From Pseudarthrobacter sp. NS4 (lineage in GTDB: Bacteria > Actinomycetota > Actinomycetes > Actinomycetales > Micrococcaceae): a stretch of DNA of 64,000 bases. The DNA is taken from positions 4,379,992 through 4,443,991 of the forward strand of contig NZ_CP103288.1 of NCBI RefSeq assembly GCF_024758005.1, read 5' to 3'. Of this stretch, positions 27,177-36,346 are shown in pieces. The translations under genes were made by a program, and so were the position numbers. Positions within the stretch are counted from its first letter, which is position 1; every line of letters begins with the position of its first letter. The notes under the pieces are model-generated. The model was not told the DNA's origin, did no database searches, and worked only from the letters and a program-made list of their open reading frames with translations.

Positions 27177-28511
27177 CTACGCAGACTCCCTGGCCGCAGT
27201 CCTGAAAAAGAGCTCCGTCACCGCAGCAAGGCGGCGCGGATCCTCCACGCCGCACAGCTCGCGGGCCGAGTGCATGGACAGCAGCGGCACGCCGACATCC
27301 ACCGTCCGGATTCCCAGGCGGGTGGCCGTCAGCGGCCCGATGGTGGATCCGCAGGGGATCGTGTTGTTGGAAACGAATTCCTGGTACGGCACCCCGGCCT
27401 CCGCACACAGCCGGGCCCAGAATGCCGCCCCTGCCGCATCCGTGGCGTAGCGCTGGTTGGCGTTGATCTTCAGCAGCGGGCCGCCGTTGAGCACCGGGTG
27501 GTTGGCGGGATCGTGCCGTTCCGTGTAGTTAGGGTGCACGGCATGCCCCGCGTCGGCGGAAACACAGAACGACGCCGCCAGAGCCTGCCGCCGCTGGCCT
27601 TCCGAAGCCCCGAGGCCGGCGGAAATGCGCACCAGGACATCCTCCAGGATCGGTCCGCAGGCACCGGAGCGGGAGTTGGAGCCGATCTCCTCATGGTCAA
27701 ACGCCGCCAGGACAGCAATCGGACCGCTTGCAGCAGTACCGGAGGTACCAGCACCAGAGGCAGAAGCGTGCGCAATCAGCGCAACAAGCCCCGCGTGGGT
27801 GGACGAAAGGTTGTCCAGGCGCCCGGAGGCGAAGAACTCGCCGTTGCCCCCGAAAACCGCAGGTGCCTGAGTATCCGCAATAACGACGTCGTACCCGCCA
27901 ATCTTTCCTGGTTCAACGGAAGTGCCGGGCACGTGCAACGCCAAAACCTTCAGGAGATCAGCATCAGAAGGGTTGCCCAGCCCCCACACCGGATTCATGT
28001 GGCGCTGCTTGTCGAGCGTAAGTCCGTCATTTGCCCCACGGTCCAGGTGGATCGCCAGCTGCGGGAACCGAAGCATGGGGCCAGTGGCCGTCAGATGCTC
28101 AGTGCCGTCCAGCATCACCAGCCGGCCCGCAAGCTGCAGTTCCCGGTCAAGCCAGGAGTTGAGGAGCGGTCCGCCATACACCTCCACTCCCGCCTGGAGC
28201 CAGCCGTGCGCGCCGGTGGTCGGCTTGGGCTTCAGCTTGAAGGACGGCGAATCGGTGTGGGCGCCGAGGATGTTGAACCCGGTGGTGGCCCCGGCTCCCT
28301 CAGGGACCACCCAGGCGATCAGGGCGCCGTCACGGATGACGAAGAACGAACCCGGTCCGCCTTCCCACGGCTCCAGCTCATCCAGCCGCGTGAACCCGGA
28401 TTCCTCCAGCCGCCTGCCTGCCTCGTGGACTGCGTGAAAGCTCGACGGGGACGCGCTGACATAGCTGCCAAGGTCCTGGATGTGGTCTGTGGCGGAGGAA
28501 AGGAAAGGCAT
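27177..28511 (-). CDS. apeB: M18 family aminopeptidase
   Basis: Cytoplasmic dinuclear-zinc aminopeptidase of family M18 (aspartyl-aminopeptidase type), releasing N-terminal, often acidic, residues. It has 444 residues, the usual length. Metal-ligand segments are intact: NILGAHTDSPSFKLKP, SGRLDNLSSTHAG, AAFDHEEIGSNSRSGA, CVSADAGHAVHPNY and, near the C-terminus, GVPLLSMHSARE. It begins 95 bases beyond the start-side end of the dioxygenase-like gene on the same strand. It is single-domain, with no export signal. Confidence 0.95.
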   Translation of the reverse strand: MPFLSSATDHIQDLGSYVSASPSSFHAVHEAGRRLEESGFTRLDELEPWEGGPGSFFVIRDGALIAWVVPEGAGATTGFNILGAHTDSPSFKLKPKPTTGAHGWLQAGVEVYGGPLLNSWLDRELQLAGRLVMLDGTEHLTATGPMLRFPQLAIHLDRGANDGLTLDKQRHMNPVWGLGNPSDADLLKVLALHVPGTSVEPGKIGGYDVVIADTQAPAVFGGNGEFFASGRLDNLSSTHAGLVALIAHASASGAGTSGTAASGPIAVLAAFDHEEIGSNSRSGACGPILEDVLVRISAGLGASEGQRRQALAASFCVSADAGHAVHPNYTERHDPANHPVLNGGPLLKINANQRYATDAAGAAFWARLCAEAGVPYQEFVSNNTIPCGSTIGPLTATRLGIRTVDVGVPLLSMHSARELCGVEDPRRLAAVTELFFRTAARESA

Positions 28512-28521
28512 GGTCCCGAGT

Positions 28522-29423
28522 CTAAAGGGTGACGTTGAGCCCCGCCGTGTATCCCTCCGCCGCGGAACCGGTCATCGTTGCGAGCTGGTAGATGCCGCCG
28601 TCGTTTCGAAATACGACGTCCGACTGCAGGGTGGTCCGCCTCATGGTGGCCACGCTGCCCTCATACCCGGGGGTTGCGTACACCTCGTCGCAGGCCGCCC
28701 TGGTGAGCGCAATCTGCGAGACGGCCAGGACCTGTCCGGCCGCCGTCGCATTGCCCAGCGACTGGAACACCTCGAAGTGGATGTGCGGCCAGCGCCCGGA
28801 GTAGGCGCCGGGGAAGACGGACGTGAAGGTCACCTGGCCGCTGGCATCCGCTTCCTGGACACCGCGGAGGTAGTTTTCGTTGGTCAGTTCCGGGTCGTAC
28901 ATGGAGTACTTCCCTTCCCGGTCGCAGTGCCAGGCATACACGGCTGCCCCGGCCAGCGGACGGCAGCCGTTCGCGTTGTCGAGAAGTGTCAGGGTGAAGG
29001 TCAGCGGGACGCCTTCCGCCCTGCCGGAGAACGCCCCGAAGCTGGAGGTGATGTCGCGGCGGACCACACGGAGGCGGTCAGGGCATCAGGGCCGTTGGAG
29101 CCGTCGCCCGGGAAGGGTCCTGCCGTTTCCTGCGGAATTTCAACACCGCATTCGGCTATCGCCCGGGTCACCGTGGGGCTGGCTGATGTGACGGCTGTGC
29201 CGGGCGGAGGCGATGCGACGGACGACGGCGCCGGGCTGGTTGCCGTTTCCCCGCCGGCCGTGCAGGCGGCAAGGGCAGCCACGGCGCCACCGGCGCCAAG
29301 GAACCTGCCCAGGGAGCGGCGGCTCATCATGGTGGTCAGGTCGAATTCCAGTCCCCAGTCGTGATCCGGGTGCGGCTGCTGCCCGCCCCCGCCGGGACCT
29401 CCGGGCATGCGCGAAGTGGTCAT
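28522..29423 (-). pseudogene. Tat-exported intradiol dioxygenase-like protein, frameshifted
   Basis: The N-terminal part (start ATG 29423) has a twin-arginine/lipoprotein-like leader (SRRSLGRFLGAGG...AALAACTAG), then PQETAGPFPGDGSNGPDALTAS. The C-terminal part continues in another frame with VVRRDITSSFGAF and the intradiol dioxygenase core: AAVYAWHCDREGKYSMY and GRWPHIHFEV, which hold the Tyr and His iron ligands. The frame is lost at about 29068-29075 (TCCGTGTGGTC, where one more base restores it). Secreted relatives of this group are widespread in actinobacteria with unclear substrates. Either a true pseudogene or a consensus error; neighbouring genes have similar breaks. Confidence 0.8.
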
Positions 29424-29480
29424 GACTCCATCAAAGGCCACCACGCCCCGCCTTGCCTAGATCAGTAACGCCGGTACAGC

Positions 29481-30171
29481 TCAGTAGTCCGGGTTGCTCG
29501 GAACCACCAGGCCCGTCTCGTAGGCATACACCACTGCCTGTACCCGGTCGCGGAGGTGGAGCTTGGTCAGGATCCGGCGGACGTGCGTCTTTACGGTGGC
29601 CTCGGACAGGAAGTACCGGTGGGCTACCGGCGTTGGAGAGGCCTTCAGCCATCGCCTCCAGCATTTCCGTTTCCCGCGGCGTGAGATCAGCCAGCAGCGG
29701 ATCCGGCACAGGCGGAGCGGGCACCGGTTTGGCCGCACCCCGGACATACGTCTCGAGCAGGCGCTGGGTGATCCTGGGTGCCACGACCGCATCACCGCTG
29801 GCTACCACCCGGACGGCGTGGATCAGGTCCGACGGCGCCGCGTCCTTCAGGAGGAAAGCGGACGCGCCTGCCTGGAGTCCGGCAAAGGCATATTCGTCCA
29901 CATCGAACGTGGTCAGGATGATGATGCGGGCACAGGAGCCCGCGGCAGTGATGGCACGGGTTGTCTCGATGCCGTCCAGGACCGGCATCCGCACGTCCAT
30001 GAGCACCACGTCAGGGCTGAGGTCGTTGACCAGCCGGACAGCTTCTGCACCATCCGACGCTTCACCCACAATCCGCAGGTCTTCCTCGCCCTCCAGGATC
30101 AGGCGGAATCCCATTCGGAGCAGGGGCTGGTCATCCACCAGCAGGACGGTGATGGGTGCGTTTTCGGTCAT
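29481..30171 (-). pseudogene. NarL/LuxR-family response regulator, frameshifted before the HTH helices
   Basis: The receiver domain is complete: VLLVDDQPLL acidic pair, DVVLMDVRMP with the phospho-Asp, IIILTTFD and FLLKDAAP. The linker leads to LTPRETEMLEAMAEGLSNA, the start of the LuxR helix-turn-helix. At about 29628 the frame changes; the remainder, VAHRYFLSEATVKTHVRRILTKLHLRDRVQAVVYAYE split over the expected helices, is in another frame and ends at 29481. Two more bases (for example AG, giving NAEVAHR) would repair it. Without repair the product keeps 50 unrelated residues and should not bind DNA. It pairs with the histidine kinase gene, overlapping it by four bases. Confidence 0.85.
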
Positions 30172-31361
30172 GCCTTGCCTTGCAGTTCATAGGTGTATGG
30201 GCTTGGTTCGGAGCTGTCATCGGCCGGCAGGGACAACACGGCGTGGACACGCCAGCCGCGCCCGCTCCGGCCGGCCTCCACTGTGCCGGAGTAGATGCGC
30301 GCCCGCTCCGCCATCCCGGCGAGCCCCTGGCCGGTACCAAAGGAGCCGTGCTGAACCCCGCCTTCGTCCGGGCTGGACTGCCCCGGGACCCCTGCGCCGT
30401 CGTCGAGCACGTCTATGGTCACCGTCCACCCGGATCGGACAATGCTGACGTCCACCCGGCCCAGGGACCGTCCGTAGCGGAGCACGTTGGTGAGCGATTC
30501 CTGGACGATCCGGTACACCGTGAGCTGGAAAGCGGCGTCGTCGGGCAATGCCGGGCCGCTGTGTGCATAGTGCAGCGGGAGGCCGGCCGTGCGGAATCCT
30601 TCCAGGAGCTTGGACAGGCTGTTGCCACCTGCTGCTATCGGCAGCCTGGGGGCGGCCGCTCCGGCATCGTCTCGGAGGACGCCCAGGACGCGGCGCATGT
30701 CGGCGAGGGCGTTGCGGCCTGTGCGTGACAACTCACCCAGCACGTCACCGGCGCGTTCCGGGTTTTTCCGGACCACGACGGCGGCGCCGTCCGACAGGCT
30801 GATCATCACCGTCAGCGAGTGGGCCACGACGTCGTGCATCTCCCGGGCGATCCGGTTCCGTTCGTTGACCGATGCCAGTCGCGCGGTCCGGGCAGCCCAT
30901 GCCGCCACCTCCTGCTCGTGCTCCCTCCGTTGCTTTACGCCGATGCCGATCCCGGTGGCAATGACATTGGACAGCCCGATGCTGGCACCGGTGGCAATGC
31001 TGGTCATGAGGTGGAAGTCGCCGGGGTTGGCGCCGGCATCGTGGAGGAAGGAGTTTTCCATCGGACCCACGGCTGCCAGGAGGTAGGGGAGGGCCAGCGG
31101 CGCAGTCGCCGCCGCCATGGTGATCAGCGCGAAGCGGCGGGTGTGCACCACGGCCACGGCATAGAGCGAGAACCAAAGACCGGCGGAGACGTTGGATCCC
31201 CAGGGGTGCAGCAGCGTCACGGCCACCTCCACCACCGCCACGAAGGCCACCAGGCCTACGGGATGGAAGCGCCGCAGGAACAGGGCCGCTGCTACCGCCA
31301 CCAGCAGTGCTGCCGCGGGCCAGTTGCCGGAGATCACGGTATCGGCCACAGTGGGCGTCAC
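30168..31361 (-). CDS. Sensor histidine kinase (HisKA_3), N-terminus apparently disrupted
   Basis: A DesK/NarX-type membrane kinase. The open frame starts at GTG 31361 and gives 397 residues: four or more membrane spans, then ERNRIAREMHDVVAHSLTVM with the phospho-His, the N-box VQESLTNVLRYG and the ATP lid GTGQGLAGMAERARIYSG. Upstream, between 31362 and about 31480, protein-like sequence continues but switches frame (RRGLIRRYLYRHPR, then VMDAVVALSYA one frame over, then back to LLVTP), and no start codon fits. So the first membrane span appears damaged by compensating indels. Partner of the adjacent response regulator; the ABC exporter genes upstream are the likely target. Confidence 0.82.
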   Translation of the reverse strand: MTPTVADTVISGNWPAAALLVAVAAALFLRRFHPVGLVAFVAVVEVAVTLLHPWGSNVSAGLWFSLYAVAVVHTRRFALITMAAATAPLALPYLLAAVGPMENSFLHDAGANPGDFHLMTSIATGASIGLSNVIATGIGIGVKQRREHEQEVAAWAARTARLASVNERNRIAREMHDVVAHSLTVMISLSDGAAVVVRKNPERAGDVLGELSRTGRNALADMRRVLGVLRDDAGAAAPRLPIAAGGNSLSKLLEGFRTAGLPLHYAHSGPALPDDAAFQLTVYRIVQESLTNVLRYGRSLGRVDVSIVRSGWTVTIDVLDDGAGVPGQSSPDEGGVQHGSFGTGQGLAGMAERARIYSGTVEAGRSGRGWRVHAVLSLPADDSSEPSPYTYELQGKA

Positions 31362-31496
31362 CAGCAGTGTGCATAGCTCAGCGCCACCACGGCGTCCATG
31401 ACGCGCGGGTGCCGGTAGAGATAACGCCGGATGAGCCCCCGGCGCCGGGCTGTGAGTTCGGCAAAGGTCCCGCCCGGTTCATGCTTTCATCCAGCG

Positions 31497-32393
31497 TCAG
31501 ACGTCGCGTTTCTTGAGCACAACCACGGCCGGAATAAGGAACAGCAGAACATAACCCAGGAAGATCAGGCCCCCCTGCCATGGATCGATCACTCCGTCAG
31601 TGTGGCCGATGGAAAGGAACCGTCCCCCGGCCTCATTGGGAATGTACTGCGGTACATACTTCCAGAACTCGCCCGGGATGAGCGTCAGGAAACTTGCCGC
31701 GATGGACAGAACGAAGAAGATGCCCACCAGGACGGTAATGCCCCCCGCGGAGTTCCGCAGCAGCGTCCCCAGCGACAGGCCGATCAGGGCGACGCCCGCA
31801 ACGTAGAGGCCGCCGGTAAAGATGCTGTACAGCACGCCATCGGTGGACCAGTCCAGGTCAAAGCCGATGCCCTGGAAAACCGGCATGGCAATCAGGAAGG
31901 TAGCCACTCCCGCGATGGTGGTGATGACGTAGGAGATGACGGCGAGAATGATGGCCTTGGCCGCGAATGCCGGTGTGCGGCGCGGAACGGCATTCATGGT
32001 TGAGCGGATCATCCCCGTGGCGTACTCGGAGGACATGAACAGGACCGCCAGTGACCCGAGGACCAGGATGCCGATCTGCAGGCCGGCGTTCGGCAGGTTG
32101 TACAGATCAAACCCGGATCCCGGTGGAAAGGTCTGTTCCATCATTTCCGGGGTCAGTGTTTGGCCCTGGTCCCTGGCGTTGCGGATCATCTCGTCCAGGA
32201 ACGTATAGCGGATCAGGACAGCCAGGGCACCTACGCCCACAATGGCTGCCAACGTCAGGAGCAGCAGGATGCGTGTGGACATGAGGGACCAGAGCTTGAT
32301 CCACTCGGACCGGAGGACGCCGCCGAAGGTGACACCGCGGGAACCGGCGGAGGAACGGGCGGGGGTGGCAGGGGTTTGTGTTTGGGTGCTCAT
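31497..32393 (-). CDS. ABC-2 type transporter permease
   Basis: A 298-residue membrane subunit of an ABC exporter. After a polar N-terminal tail (about 25 residues, Thr/Ala/Ser-rich) come a first span, a long extracytoplasmic loop (RYTFLDEMIRNARDQGQ...), and five more spans with SSEYATGMIRSTMNAVPRR, the usual ABC-2 coupling region, between the second and third. It follows the ATPase gene by five bases. Together with the kinase and regulator it resembles exporter modules controlled by their own two-component system, often for peptide or antibiotic resistance. The substrate is not known. Confidence 0.88.
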   Translation of the reverse strand: MSTQTQTPATPARSSAGSRGVTFGGVLRSEWIKLWSLMSTRILLLLTLAAIVGVGALAVLIRYTFLDEMIRNARDQGQTLTPEMMEQTFPPGSGFDLYNLPNAGLQIGILVLGSLAVLFMSSEYATGMIRSTMNAVPRRTPAFAAKAIILAVISYVITTIAGVATFLIAMPVFQGIGFDLDWSTDGVLYSIFTGGLYVAGVALIGLSLGTLLRNSAGGITVLVGIFFVLSIAASFLTLIPGEFWKYVPQYIPNEAGGRFLSIGHTDGVIDPWQGGLIFLGYVLLFLIPAVVVLKKRDV

Positions 32394-32398
32394 TGTCC

Positions 32399-33346
32399 TT
32401 ACTTTCCTGCCGTCGCGGGGGCGGGCACAGCGGAGTCTCCAGCCAGGTGCGAGTGGTATTCCACTTCGTCCTTGGTGAGGTGGAAGTAAGCGTCTTCGAG
32501 GGAGGACACCTGCGGCGTGAGTTCATACACCAGAACCCCGTTGCTGAGCGCCACCTGCGCAATTTCCCGCGGCCCGAGGCCGGTCACCGTGAGGGTTTCC
32601 GGTTCGCTTTGGTCAACCGTGACACCGTTGCCCGCCAACAGGGAGGACAACTGCAGGGCAGCGTCGGTGCGGACCAGTGTCCGGGCCTGGCGGGTGCCGG
32701 CGATGATCTCATTGACGGGGGCGTCCGCGATGATCCGGCCGCGGCCGATAACGATCAGGTGGTCGGCGGTCTGGGCCATTTCGCTCATGAGGTGCGAGGA
32801 GAGGAAAACTGTTTTGCCCTGGTTCGCCAGGTACCGGACCAGGTTCCGCACCCAGAGCACACCTTCGGGATCCAGGCCATTGACCGGCTCGTCCAGGATG
32901 AGTGTCTGCGGGTCGCCGAGGAGGGCGTTTGCGATGCCCAGCCGCTGCCCCATGCCCAGGGAAAAGCCGCCGGCTTTTTTTCGCGCTACAGCGTCAAGGC
33001 CGGTCATCTCGATCACCTCATGGACCCTCGCCTTGGGGATGCCGTGTGTGGCGGCCATGGCGAGGAGGTGGTTGTAGGCACTCCGGCTTGTGTGCACCGC
33101 CTTGGCGTCCAGCAGGGCACCCACTTCGTGCAATGGGGCCTTGTGTTTCGCGTAGGGCAGGCCGTTCACGGTGACGGATCCCGACGTCGGCCGGTCCAGT
33201 CCCATGATCATGCGCATGGTGGTGGACTTTCCGGCGCCGTTCGGCCCCAGGAAGCCGGTGACTTGCCCTGCCCTGACGGTGAAACTGACTCCGGCCACGG
33301 CGGTTTTTCCGCCATAGACCTTAGCCAGGTCTTTTGCCTCAATCAT
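32399..33346 (-). CDS. ABC transporter ATP-binding subunit
   Basis: A 315-residue ATPase partner of the permease that follows it. Walker A GPNGAGKSTTMRMIMG, Q-loop region, signature FSLGMGQRLGIA, Walker B TLILDEPVNGLDPEG and the switch His in FLSSHLMSEMA are all intact. The C-terminal 90 residues form the extension typical of drug/peptide exporter ATPases (BcrA/NatA-like). It is the first gene of the transcription unit that continues into the kinase and regulator. Confidence 0.94.
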   Translation of the reverse strand: MIEAKDLAKVYGGKTAVAGVSFTVRAGQVTGFLGPNGAGKSTTMRMIMGLDRPTSGSVTVNGLPYAKHKAPLHEVGALLDAKAVHTSRSAYNHLLAMAATHGIPKARVHEVIEMTGLDAVARKKAGGFSLGMGQRLGIANALLGDPQTLILDEPVNGLDPEGVLWVRNLVRYLANQGKTVFLSSHLMSEMAQTADHLIVIGRGRIIADAPVNEIIAGTRQARTLVRTDAALQLSSLLAGNGVTVDQSEPETLTVTGLGPREIAQVALSNGVLVYELTPQVSSLEDAYFHLTKDEVEYHSHLAGDSAVPAPATAGK

Positions 33347-33512
33347 GGGTGTGTTCCTTCTGACGGCAGCGCATGGCTGCGAATAGGTTCAGGTACGTGG
33401 TGTACGCCTTACGCTACCGACGCGGACGCCGCTTTTCGCCTGTCTCAGGGATGATTCAGGGGCTAACCAGGGTAGTCCCCTTGGATGACCGGAGGACACG
33501 GCCGTCCTGCCG

Positions 33513-35009
33513 TCAGGAATGGGGAGTGTAATAGGCAAGGGCCCGTGGCACCACCCTGTACTCAACGCTGCGCACCCCGGCCAGGGCCTCGCCGTCCACA
33601 GCCAGTGCCATTGGCGCCCCGCCGGCGTCGATGCGCACCTCTGTTGCCTCCGCCAGGTGCGTGATCCGCGAACTTGCCACCGTCCCGGTCAGCACCGACC
33701 ACAGGAGCCTCAGCCGCGCAAAGGACTCATCCGCTGTGATCAGCCTGACGTCCAGGATCCCGTCGTCCAGGACAGGGCGCAGCAGCGGGGCGTGGTCGCG
33801 GGGATAGTAGCGGCCCCGTCCCACATACGCGATCCACACCTTGTGCCGGACACCATTGACGGTGAGAGTGATGGGTGTGCCGGCAGCGAAGGTCCTGATC
33901 ATGGCAACCACCCCGGCGAGCGGCTTGCCGAGAGCGGGCTGGAGCTGTTCCCGACGCCGTACCAGATTGGGGTAGAGGCCCAAGCTCGAGGTATTCAGCA
34001 TCATCAGCTCCGCAGCTTCAGGCTGGCCCGCCAACCCGCGTTCCACGGTGACGACGCCGATGTCCGCCAGTGCGGCCTCGCCCCTTGAGGCAGCCGCAAC
34101 GGCTTCCTTGAGGCTTCCAGTTCCGGCATCACGGGCAAAGTGGTTGAGGGTTCCGCCGGGAAGGACCAGGAGGGGGATGGAGCGCTCGACGGCGGCCGCG
34201 GCCGCTGCTCCGACGGTCCCGTCGCCTCCCCATACGCCCAGGGCCTTGGTTCCGGGCCAGTCCGCTGTAGCCCGGATTTCCCCGAGCAGGTCATCTTCCG
34301 GGTGAACCGTATGGATATGCGCTTTCGGGAATACTTCCTGGAGGGCCGACGCCGTCTCCTCGGTGAACGAGCCGCCCAAGGTGTTGACCGCGATACTCAG
34401 GCCCTCGCCGTCCGGCAGTTCGGGAGCAGGCGTCCAGGTCCGGGCGGTCTGCGGGAAGGGCGGGCGGACGGGCCACCACCGGCGGGTCACCAAAGCCGCC
34501 CCTGCGCCAAGCGCGGAACCGAAGAAGACGTCCGAAGGCCAGTGTGCGCCGGTATGGACCCGCGAGTAGGCAACTCCCAGGGCGGCCGGCGCCAGGGCGG
34601 CGCCAAGGGCGGGCCGGACCAGGCCAACTCCAACCGCAAAGGCCACAGCTGATGCTGAATGTCCCGACGGCATGGAGGAGCTGGTGGGCTGCGGAAGGAC
34701 AAACCGGAACACCGGAAGGTGCTCGGGCAGCGGGCGGGTCCGGGGGAGCAAGGTCTTGAACACCCCGTTAGTGACGGCCGACGCTACGGCCTGCGCTATC
34801 AGGCCGTGCAGTGCCGCCCTCCGGGTCCTGCCGGGGAAAACAGCCATAACGGCAGCCGCCGCCATCCACAACTTGCCATGATTGGCCGAGGCCGAAAGGC
34901 GGCGGAAAAAAACGTCGTGGTTGCCGCCCGGCAGATCCGAAACATGCCGGACGAGGTATCTATCCAGCCGGCCTATCCATCGATGGCTTCCACGCCACTT
35001 GCTCTGCAT
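33513..35009 (-). CDS. Fusion of PAP2 phosphatase and diacylglycerol-kinase-like lipid kinase
   Basis: A 498-residue two-domain protein. Residues about 10-180 form a membrane PAP2 lipid phosphatase with the three phosphatase motifs KTLLPRTRP, PSGH and SRVHTGAHWPSD. Residues about 200-490 are a DAGK/sphingosine-kinase-like catalytic domain with GVWGGDGTVG and LPGGTLNHFARD. Dephosphorylating phosphatidic or polyprenyl-pyrophosphate substrates and rephosphorylating lipid in one protein suggests recycling of a lipid carrier or phosphatidate. The fusion occurs in other actinobacteria; the physiological substrate is inferred. The gene stands alone. Confidence 0.9.
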   Translation of the reverse strand: MQSKWRGSHRWIGRLDRYLVRHVSDLPGGNHDVFFRRLSASANHGKLWMAAAAVMAVFPGRTRRAALHGLIAQAVASAVTNGVFKTLLPRTRPLPEHLPVFRFVLPQPTSSSMPSGHSASAVAFAVGVGLVRPALGAALAPAALGVAYSRVHTGAHWPSDVFFGSALGAGAALVTRRWWPVRPPFPQTARTWTPAPELPDGEGLSIAVNTLGGSFTEETASALQEVFPKAHIHTVHPEDDLLGEIRATADWPGTKALGVWGGDGTVGAAAAAAVERSIPLLVLPGGTLNHFARDAGTGSLKEAVAAASRGEAALADIGVVTVERGLAGQPEAAELMMLNTSSLGLYPNLVRRREQLQPALGKPLAGVVAMIRTFAAGTPITLTVNGVRHKVWIAYVGRGRYYPRDHAPLLRPVLDDGILDVRLITADESFARLRLLWSVLTGTVASSRITHLAEATEVRIDAGGAPMALAVDGEALAGVRSVEYRVVPRALAYYTPHS

Positions 35010-35134
35010 TCCCTCACCCTACCGTCACGGCAGCAGGCGACGCCCTCCCGGCTTTTGCACCCAAAACGCCAACGCTCCCGCACCTTTAGCGCCCCCTCAA
35101 ACCGCCGACACTGGCCCCGTGCCCTTCGGCGTCC

Positions 35135-36346
35135 TTACGTGACGTCCGCCGCCTGCTTAATTTTCAGCGGTTTGGCTGCACCAGCCAGCACCAGTGCCAG
35201 GAGGATGGGCGCCAGGATGGCCAGCAATGCCAGGTGGATACCGGTGAGGTCCCCCAGGTACCCGAGCAGCGGAGGGCCGGCGAGGAATGAGACATATCCA
35301 AGGGTGGATACGACCGAAACCCTCGCGGCTGCATGCTGCGGGTCGTCGGCTGCGGCTGACATCCCCATCGGGAAGGCCAGGGCTGCTCCCACACCCCACA
35401 GTGCCGCGCCCGCGGCGGCAAGCCAGAGGTTCCCCGCCAGCACGAAGAGGCAAAGACCTGCCGCGGCCGCGGCCATGCTGGCACGCAGCACCGCAACGCG
35501 GCCATACTTGTCGATGACCCGGCCACCAAAGAACCGCATGGCCGTCATGGCCAGGACAAACAGGGCAAACATCAGTGCCCCGGTGGACTCTGAAGTGCCA
35601 AGTCCATCCACCGATGCCTTCGCAATCCAGTCGTTGCCGGCGCCTTCCGTCAGGGTTGCCCCAAGGACCACCACTCCAATGAGCAGGGTCCGGCTGTCCC
35701 GCCATGCGGAGGGACCCTTGGCCGGCTTCGCTTCACCTTCGGGGATGGCGGCTGCAATGTGGGGCAGGAAGTAGCGGGGTGCGATCGTCGTGACCAGGAC
35801 CACGATGCCGACGATCACCAGCAGGTGCACCGGCAGGTCCACACCCAGGTTGGAAAGCGCCGCGCCGACGATAGCACCCACGAAAGCGCCGCCGCTGAAC
35901 GCTGCATGGAACTGCGGCATGATGGTCCGCCGCATCCTGTGTTCGACGTCGGCCCCCTCAATGTTCTGGGACACATCCCAAAGTCCAATGGCGATGCCGA
36001 AGAAAAACAGGGAGACGGCTGTGCCGGGCATCGAAGCATTGGAAAGTGACAGGGCGATGCCCACCCCCGACGCTGCGGCCAGCAGCCCACCCAACCGGAC
36101 TGTGTTGGCGGTTCCGAGCCGCCCGACCACCAGACCCGCAGTAGGCAGTGCCAGCAGCGAACCGACGGCGGTGCACAGCAAGAGTGTCCCCATCTGTCCC
36201 GAGGTGATCTGCAGCGTCTCGGTGACTGCGGGAATTCGTGCTGCCCAACTGGCGAAGACCAGGCCGTTGATTCCAAAGACCAGGAACGTGGCCAACGCCG
36301 CCGCCTTCAGTCCCGCTTCTTGTTCCGTGCCGGTGTTGAGGCTCAT
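35135..36346 (-). CDS. MFS transporter
   Basis: A 403-residue major facilitator with 12 predicted spans; the first begins at about residue 14 (ALATFLVFGINGLVFASWAARIP, shown in part). The loop 2-3 region reads GLVVGRLGTANTVRLGG, a recognisable MFS motif A variant. Start ATG 36346 overlaps the stop of the DeoR-type regulator as ATGA, so the two are co-translated. Regulators of that family respond to sugar phosphates, so a sugar or sugar-derivative substrate is likely; close homologues are annotated only as MFS. Confidence 0.88.
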   Translation of the reverse strand: MSLNTGTEQEAGLKAAALATFLVFGINGLVFASWAARIPAVTETLQITSGQMGTLLLCTAVGSLLALPTAGLVVGRLGTANTVRLGGLLAAASGVGIALSLSNASMPGTAVSLFFFGIAIGLWDVSQNIEGADVEHRMRRTIMPQFHAAFSGGAFVGAIVGAALSNLGVDLPVHLLVIVGIVVLVTTIAPRYFLPHIAAAIPEGEAKPAKGPSAWRDSRTLLIGVVVLGATLTEGAGNDWIAKASVDGLGTSESTGALMFALFVLAMTAMRFFGGRVIDKYGRVAVLRASMAAAAAGLCLFVLAGNLWLAAAGAALWGVGAALAFPMGMSAAADDPQHAAARVSVVSTLGYVSFLAGPPLLGYLGDLTGIHLALLAILAPILLALVLAGAAKPLKIKQAADVT

